Positions 58,695-64,000 of a stretch of DNA of 64,000 bases are shown one piece after another (positions within the stretch are counted from its first letter, which is position 1; the number at the start of each line of letters is the position of its first letter). This DNA comes from Cristatella mucedo (lineage: Eukaryota; Bryozoa; Phylactolaemata; Cristatellidae): NCBI GenBank assembly GCA_009760855.2, contig WPIO01000020.1, positions 248,001 through 312,000 on the forward strand, given 5' to 3'. The translations under genes were made by a program, and so were the position numbers. The notes under the pieces are model-generated. The model saw only the letters and a list, made by a program, of their open reading frames with translations. It did not search any database and was not told the DNA's origin.

Positions 58695-58735
58695 GACAGA
58701 GAGAGACAGAGAGAGAGGGAGTGAGAGACATAAGA
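58440..58735. repeat. (GA)n/(GT)n/(GATA)n microsatellite cluster
   Basis: (GATA)n at about 58545-58611, (GT)n at 58629-58654, and (GA)n and GA-rich flanks. It sits in the predicted intron between exons 3 and 4 of gene U. Confidence 0.95.
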
Positions 58736-58799
58736 CATGCCAGACTGACTCCTATCGATCGAGAAGGCTTACAGCAAATTCTACTGGAGGGACACAACC

Positions 58800-59400
58800 G
58801 CAGAGGGACGAGCAGAACTCACCGAGCTCACTCCCCGCTGACGGCATGAGTGCATCGCTGGGCCGGCCTGCCCCAGACGCCAGAAAAGATGGACGATCGG
58901 GGGCGACGAGGCGGCGCTGGACCGAATCGCAGAGCTGCGCTGCTGGGTCGTGCGGGAGGAGCTGGTCGAAGAGACTGGTTGCTGCAGTCAGCAGCCGACC
59001 TGCCGTCGGAGCATCTCTGCTCCAAGCTGTAGCTCCTCGGCCCCTGCCCGCTTCTTTTCCATTGCACGCCTGCTGCTCGCCTCGGCCGAAGTCGGCAGGA
59101 GCATGGCCGCTCTGCGAGCGCCCGGCAGGCACAGGCACTGCCAGAGCAACGGCGCCAGGCAAGCGGCTCTGGCTCCGGTGGAGGTCGGGCGCGCTGCTCC
59201 GGGCGGAATGACGGTGGCGCACGCAGGTGGCCACCAGAGTCCTGGCGCCGTCGATGCAGTCGGTTGTGAGAAGAAAGAACGTCGATGCGACCTGCTCGCC
59301 GCAGCACGTCTCGAACGCTGGAAGCAGACGCAGCCGAGAGCCAATGAAAACTCGAGGCACCCACCGACCGACGTGAGCCGTCCGGCAGCTGGGGCCTCGA
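58800..59400. other. GC-rich island within gene U intron 3
   Basis: All six frames are partly open. The minus frame FETCCGEQVASTFFLLTTDC-IDGARTLVATCVRHRH and another, VRDVLRRAGRIDVLSSHNRL, start after a good acceptor (GCGTCTGCTTCCAG), so an alternative exon is possible. It does not fit the phase of the model used here. Confidence 0.3.
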
Positions 59401-59528
59401 GCTAGCTAGCTAGCAGGCCGAGGCCTCCAGCCCGCCGAAGCAGCAGCAGCAGCAGCCTGTGCATGGCAGCCCCGGGCGGTAGCGCGCGCTCTTTGCCACA
59501 GGGACAGCGTGACGTGAAGCCTGCTCAC

Positions 59529-59730
59529 CCTGTGTGGGCTGCTGATGCGGCTGCCAGCGGCCCTGAGTCACGTGAGATACCCAGTCCTGGGTGGTGAGCT
59601 TGCCGCAATGACAGGACAGGTGCGCCGCCTCGTCGAGTGCTGCCTCCGCCACCTCGCTCGGCTCGGCGTCACGGCAGCCAGGGCGACCGATTTCGGGCTG
59701 CAGCCAGTCCAGCTTCAGCAGTAGCGCCCT
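59529..59730 (-). CDS. predicted gene U, exon 3
   Basis: Acceptor TTCTCCTCTGCTCGTAG, donor GTGAGC. Sixty-seven codons plus one base: RALLLKLDWLQPEIGRPGCR, DAEPSEVAEAALDEAAHLSC, HCGKLTTQDWVSHVTQGRWQ, PHQQPTQ. Third codon positions are about three-quarters G or C. Both phases agree with the neighbouring exons. This is the best-looking exon of the model, yet no known domain is evident. Confidence 0.55.
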
Positions 59731-60224
59731 CTACGAGCAGAGGAGAAAAGACGTCACGACAGCCAAGCAGTTGACAAAGTTAGTTGCTAGCCGAGCAGCT
59801 TGACGAAGGTAGGTGGAGCAAGCACGCGTGCGCAGACGAGAGGCGACCTCAGGAGCCGGAGGATGCTAAGTGGCGTGCTAAGTGGCGGCACAGCGAGCCG
59901 TTTAGCTACTGCCCATGCCTAAGCTAGCCCAGCCGATGAAATCAAGGCTCGCCGCAAACGTGAACCCATCAGACCGAATCAGGTTCAATACAATACCGTC
60001 GAAACGTTGCGCACGCCACGGCGGGCTCGGCCCCCCCCCCCCCGCACAAGGAGCCGGTCGCCAACACCTCGGGCTGTTTCGGGGGCGGCAGCGCAAAGCC
60101 GAGCGCCTAGCTGCCGGTGGCCATAAGCGGAACCAAGACTTGGTAGTGACACGGAGCGAGCCAGTGGTAGCAGACCCGCGATGGGCCGACGCAGCACAAG
60201 AGGGGCAGATGCAGCAATTCTCAC

Positions 60225-60297
60225 CTTGCTCTCGGTAAGTTTTTCAAAGAGAAGTCTCAATTGATCCAGGGAGGCATCTGCGCGCTGTGGAAGCTCG
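60225..60297 (-). CDS. predicted gene U, exon 2
   Basis: Acceptor TTTTTTTCACTTGACCACTTTGGTACAG (shown as pyrimidine tract plus CAG), donor GTGAGA. One base plus 24 codons: ELPQRADASLDQLRLLFEKL, TESK, a strongly amphipathic helix. Confidence 0.5.
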
Positions 60298-60946
60298 CTG
60301 TACCAAAGTGGTCAAGTGAAAAAAACAGGTCGCATCGAACAGTGACCACAAAAACTGCGCGGAAGCTCAGAATGCAAAGCAAAAGTCAAGGTCGGATGAT
60401 TCGACAGACTCATCCGAACATGGCGGCAGTCAAGTGACAGAGGCCGTCGTTGCACTCGCCGCACGAACCATTAAGAAGTACCGTCGTCAAACGTGAGCAC
60501 CTCATGCCCGGGCTTGGGCCGTGTACCACCAAGGCATGCCCAGAAAAGCAGCGATCAATACGCACAGCAGCGGCTCTGAGCCCAATGCTATGCCTGCACC
60601 GAGCACTGGGCATGGCACTGCAGTCGCAAGAGGAAGTCGGACAAGCACTCCCCCCAAATATTGATGCCGAAGCTCTGCCACACGCGAGGAACTCTGAACG
60701 TGCTGTGCCCTAGAGCAAATTCTGACACGGCGCGCACGGCGCTCTTACGTGCAACATTACGGCGCTCTCTACGACCTGCGAAGGAAAAGAGCATGGCAGC
60801 AGTTGTCGCCAAGGAGCTCCGCGTGACGGCTTGCAGCTCCCTGTCGATAACCGGCGTGCCTGCGCCCGGCGCGTGCCCTCACTGCCCTGCCTACACAACG
60901 CCTGGTAGTCGAACAGGAGGAGACACAATTACCCGTTCTGTGCTAC

Positions 60947-60966
60947 CCAGAAACGTCTTGAGCCAT
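60947..60966 (-). CDS. predicted gene U, exon 1 (start)
   Basis: ATG in CCACAATGGCT (good start context), MAQDVSG, donor GTAGCA in phase 2. Joined to exons 2-5 it gives an open frame of 190 residues with four compatible junctions. The predicted protein is small, helical in its first third and Ala/Pro-rich near the end. The size and character would suit a small subunit of a multi-protein complex, but that is a guess and no family was recognised. The gene lies in a GC-rich region with CREs (TGACGTCA) at 57664 and 58213. The first donor is not a strong consensus, so the start is the least certain part. Confidence 0.35.
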
Positions 60967-60969
60967 TGT

Positions 60970-62865
60970 GGAGCAAGCGAGCGGCACGTGTGAGCCACAG
61001 CAGCTGAAGCCGATCGGCCAAGGCCAAAGAAGGTTCATTATGAGGCAGTGGGAACATTTAGGAAGTGCTGGAACCCATGCAAAAGTCATCTGTGAGAGCT
61101 GATGGAGCCAGCGGCCCACGGCAGCTGAGAAGCCGTGCCATCCTGTGCCGTGAGTACTATTGCATCTTGCAGCAGGCTGTGAAAAGAAGGTCCCATTCCT
61201 CAGCCGACAGCAAACCTATTAAAGCAAACACCAATGCTTTCCAGGTGGCTGACGATAGCCGTTCTAATTTGCGGCCATTTGCCAGGTTCTACAATCAGGT
61301 CAAGCCTCGGTTTCTGCTACAGCCGGGGCAGCTCTTACTATGCTTCCATACTGCCACTTGGTGTCCACTCGAAACACAACCAAACATGAACTTCACCCGT
61401 TCACTATCACGGCCAGACAGCCCATTCTCGCAAAGATACCACTGCTCAGCAAGGCGTGTGTTCACTCTGTGCACAGCGGCTCTTAAGCGTGTGCGGCAAG
61501 GAGCCAGGAGCAAGCGTGCGGTGCGAGTACTGCGTGCGCCTTGAACATGGGCTCGAGCATACGAGGCGCATGCACGTGAGCTCGAGCAAGTCATGCACGT
61601 GAGCTCGGGCACAGCAACTAAGCACCGATAATAGTGGGCCGCACAAGCACCTTTGCCACAGCTGCTCTGCAGACCCGGACCGTGCCGCCACCCCTGCTGC
61701 TGCTGCTGCTGCTGGGGCACGATCTCGGTGGCACTAAGCCTGTCACCTGCTTGTGACAAGGTAGCAGGGCAGCACATCAGCTGGTTGCTGGAAGCACGTG
61801 GCTTACGCACAGGAAAGGAACGTGACATGACAGACAAGAAAGGGAAGCGTAAGAGTTAACACGGAGGGAGCGTCCAGCTGAACAGAGGCTGAACAGCTGA
61901 AACCATTGCCGGCTACGCGCCGACAGCTGGCTGCCCACGGAAACCGAGGAGTGCAGGGAAGGAGACCGGGGCAAAGCCCACATCCATGCGAACAAGCAAG
62001 CATGGGAGATGCTCACCCCTCGCACTGGGTCTGCTAAGTAAACCCGGAAACTTTTAGTGACCCAAACTTTGCACACCAGTCGCCGAGCCCGAGCTGAACA
62101 AGCTGTGATACGATTTGCTTGCCAGGGATTCAGCTCTAACCAATAGTGAGATATCAGAAGCCAGCGCAACATCGGCCAACCAGCTGCCTCGTAAGACTAG
62201 ACCAGTTCTGCTTGCCCCAATCGATTAGTGAAGCTGCACAGTGGTCACCTCCGAGCTGTGAGCACCAACTCAGCTGCAATTTCAGCAACCTCCACCCCAC
62301 GTGAAATAAGCACAGTCGAGAAGGAGGAGGTCGAGGAAGAGGAGGATGCCGAGGATGAGGATGAGGAAGACTAAAAAGAGAATATGTCGGAGGAGAAGGA
62401 GGAGGTACATCGAGTTGGCCACACTACTGCAGGCTTGGACTATTGCCACAGTGCAGGTAAGACAAACAGGTAAGGCAAGATGACCGTAATACTACAAAGT
62501 CAAGGATACAAAGCAAAACGCCGATGACACGGCAGATCTGCTGGCACACAGTCCAGGTGCACGTCAGTGATGAGCAACAGGTTGTTGGCAGGAACAGACG
62601 TCCGTGGCTGCAAGAGGACAGAATATAGCTGAATGGATCAGTAAATACTTGCACATGAGCCAAGAGGAACAGGGCCATGGAAATGAGCACTTACAGCTGT
62701 TGAATCCTGGTCACCAAAGCAGCTAAGACTAGAGAAAGCACTCTGATCACAGCCATCCTGCAGGCATCGCAGACAGCAACCTGGAAGAACAGCTGAGTCC
62801 TACAACAAGAATCATCCAAAAGGGCAAATGGGGGCTGGCTATAAAAACACGCACGTGCGCACACA
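60970..62865. other. unassigned DNA, possible exons
   Basis: A (CTG)n tract at about 61698-61715 gives poly-Gln on the minus strand. A plus frame at 62200-62374 ends in STPREISTVEKEEVEEEEDA and EDEDEED before TAA, resembling an acidic protein C-terminus; it may be only a purine-rich repeat. Confidence 0.25.
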
Positions 62866-62866
62866 C

Positions 62867-62929
62867 AGCAGGTACACACAGCAGGTACACACAGCAGGTA
62901 CACACAGCAGGTACACACAGCACGTACAC

Positions 62930-62931
<2 letters not shown>
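62867..62931. repeat. 13-bp minisatellite CAGCAGGTACACA
   Basis: Four perfect units of CAGCAGGTACACA and a fifth with one change (CAGCACGTACACA). Confidence 0.9.
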
Positions 62932-63055
<124 letters not shown>

Positions 63056-63728
63056 CACTGGGTGTATTTCAGCATTGACCTTGCAACAGCACGTGCAACT
63101 ATGCAGCACGTGTGCACATACAATTGTGCAGCAGAAAATACATTCATAAGCAAACAACATGTTAAAAGCATCAGGGATAAAACCACGACACTAATGGATA
63201 CCAAAAATAAAATATTGCATTCCTTGTTCGTATTTCTTAAAGGGTGACTAACATCGTGTTTCTTTCATACTTTTTATCATCTAACAGTTTATTGCAGGCG
63301 ATTAGCCCTAGTCCCTGTTCATCACATAGTAAACAACTCTATCGCTGACTATCGAAAGTAAGAGCTGCTCACAAGTGAAAGCCCAAGGCAAAGCACACTA
63401 CAATGCAGCTGCACATATAATGGTCATTGCAAGCTTTACAGTTATCACCAGGAAACTAAAAGGCATGCATAATTCACCAGCATTGTGTTGCAAGAGCTTG
63501 GATTTCCAATGCCCAACAACATTTTTTATAAGTTGCAGCAGTTCAGTATGGACCACAGGTACTCTAGTATACACGACAGCGGAGACAGATACATTGATCA
63601 CATACTCCAAGGATTGGTCATGCTGTATTCAGCTCGAACACTGCTGAGCTTATCCTGATGCAGAAAACATACAGATAGCCGAGCAACAAGCAGATTAGAG
63701 ATTTGCAAAATAAATAAATAAATAAATC
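63056..63728. other. unassigned DNA
   Basis: No exon or repeat recognised; (AAAT)4 at about 63708-63726. Confidence 0.35.
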
Positions 63729-63729
63729 C

Positions 63730-63894
63730 TAGCTGATTAAACAGCCTCTTTTGTATAGCGACAGAAGAGCCTTTACGGCTATCACCACCGCTTGCAGTGG
63801 CGATAAAGGATCGCCCCACCGCAGGAATCGAACCCACAACCTCGGGACCGAGGCCGTGAAAGCAACCGCCTTACCCAGTGTGCCATCACGGCTC
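63730..63894 (-). mobile_element. SINE-B, full length, well preserved
   Basis: AGCTGATTAAACAGCCTCTT, TTGTATAGCGACAGAAGAGC, CTTTACGGCTATCACCACCG, CTTGCAGTGGCGATAAAGGA, B-box complement GGAATCGAACCCACAACCTC, CGCCTTACCCAGTGTGCCAT, CACGGCT. Confidence 0.88.
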
Positions 63895-64000
63895 ACCAAA
63901 TCTAGCATTACAATACTGTCGGAGCATAATAACTGAATGTCACAAGGCCATGCTATTGCCGGGCTGCTTGCTGTCTGGCAAGGTATGAGTACAGCTCAAG

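Noticed and set aside
60236-60241. Plus-strand GTAAGT donor
   Set aside because: The plus frame before it has poor protein character; the same place on the minus strand is a better exon.
62310-62375. Acidic protein C-terminus (plus strand)
   Set aside because: Could equally be a GAG/GAT-rich repeat; no upstream exon was found, so it was not called as a gene.

Overview
This is animal nuclear DNA, not prokaryotic or viral. It has spliced genes with GT-AG introns, several classes of non-LTR and DNA transposons, tRNA-derived SINEs and very many microsatellites. The species cannot be fixed from the sequence. The C-terminal zinc-binding domain of an ARL14EP-like protein, L2/CR1-type LINEs with (ATT)n tails, pogo/Tigger and hAT-SPIN elements fit an invertebrate (perhaps a mollusc) or an early-branching chordate. 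The exons I trust use mostly G or C at third codon positions.

Layout: 0-9 kb is mostly non-coding, with a dense (GA)n/(GACA)n/(CA)n field at 5.3-7.4 kb. 9-13.7 kb holds minus-strand LINE pieces, a GC-rich island with an NRF1-like palindrome, and a hAT element with 191-bp internal repeats and a SPIN-type MITE inside it. 14.8-15.3 kb is a decayed pogo/Tigger transposase. At 18.1 kb a second SPIN-type MITE sits in a LINE tail with a perfect 8-bp target duplication. 21.4-26.3 kb is the one gene I can name, a two-exon ARL14EP homologue whose 4.2-kb intron is packed with LINE remnants. 27-30.5 kb is transposon debris, including a Ty3/Gypsy integrase fragment. 31-39 kb carries isolated exon-like islands of unknown identity. 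39-43 kb and 50-54 kb are LINE graveyards, including a roughly 2.1-kb reverse-oriented LINE interrupted by a SINE. 49.4-49.7 kb is a double palindrome. 54.9-61 kb is GC-rich: it contains a predicted five-exon minus-strand gene (190 codons, four phase-compatible junctions, family not recognised) and two exon-like segments resembling the FANCE C-terminal helical region. 61-64 kb is mostly non-coding, ending in a CA field and a SINE.

The most coherent biology is the LINE/SINE partnership. Nearly all LINE copies end in a short 3' hairpin followed by an ATT-rich tail. One SINE family (SINE-A) carries the same hairpin behind a tRNA-like head, and paired changes in the stem between copies indicate that the RNA fold was selected. 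A second tRNA-derived SINE (SINE-B) ends differently and must use another partner. Repeat names such as SINE-A and SINE-B are local labels. All calls come from reading the sequence by eye, without searches.
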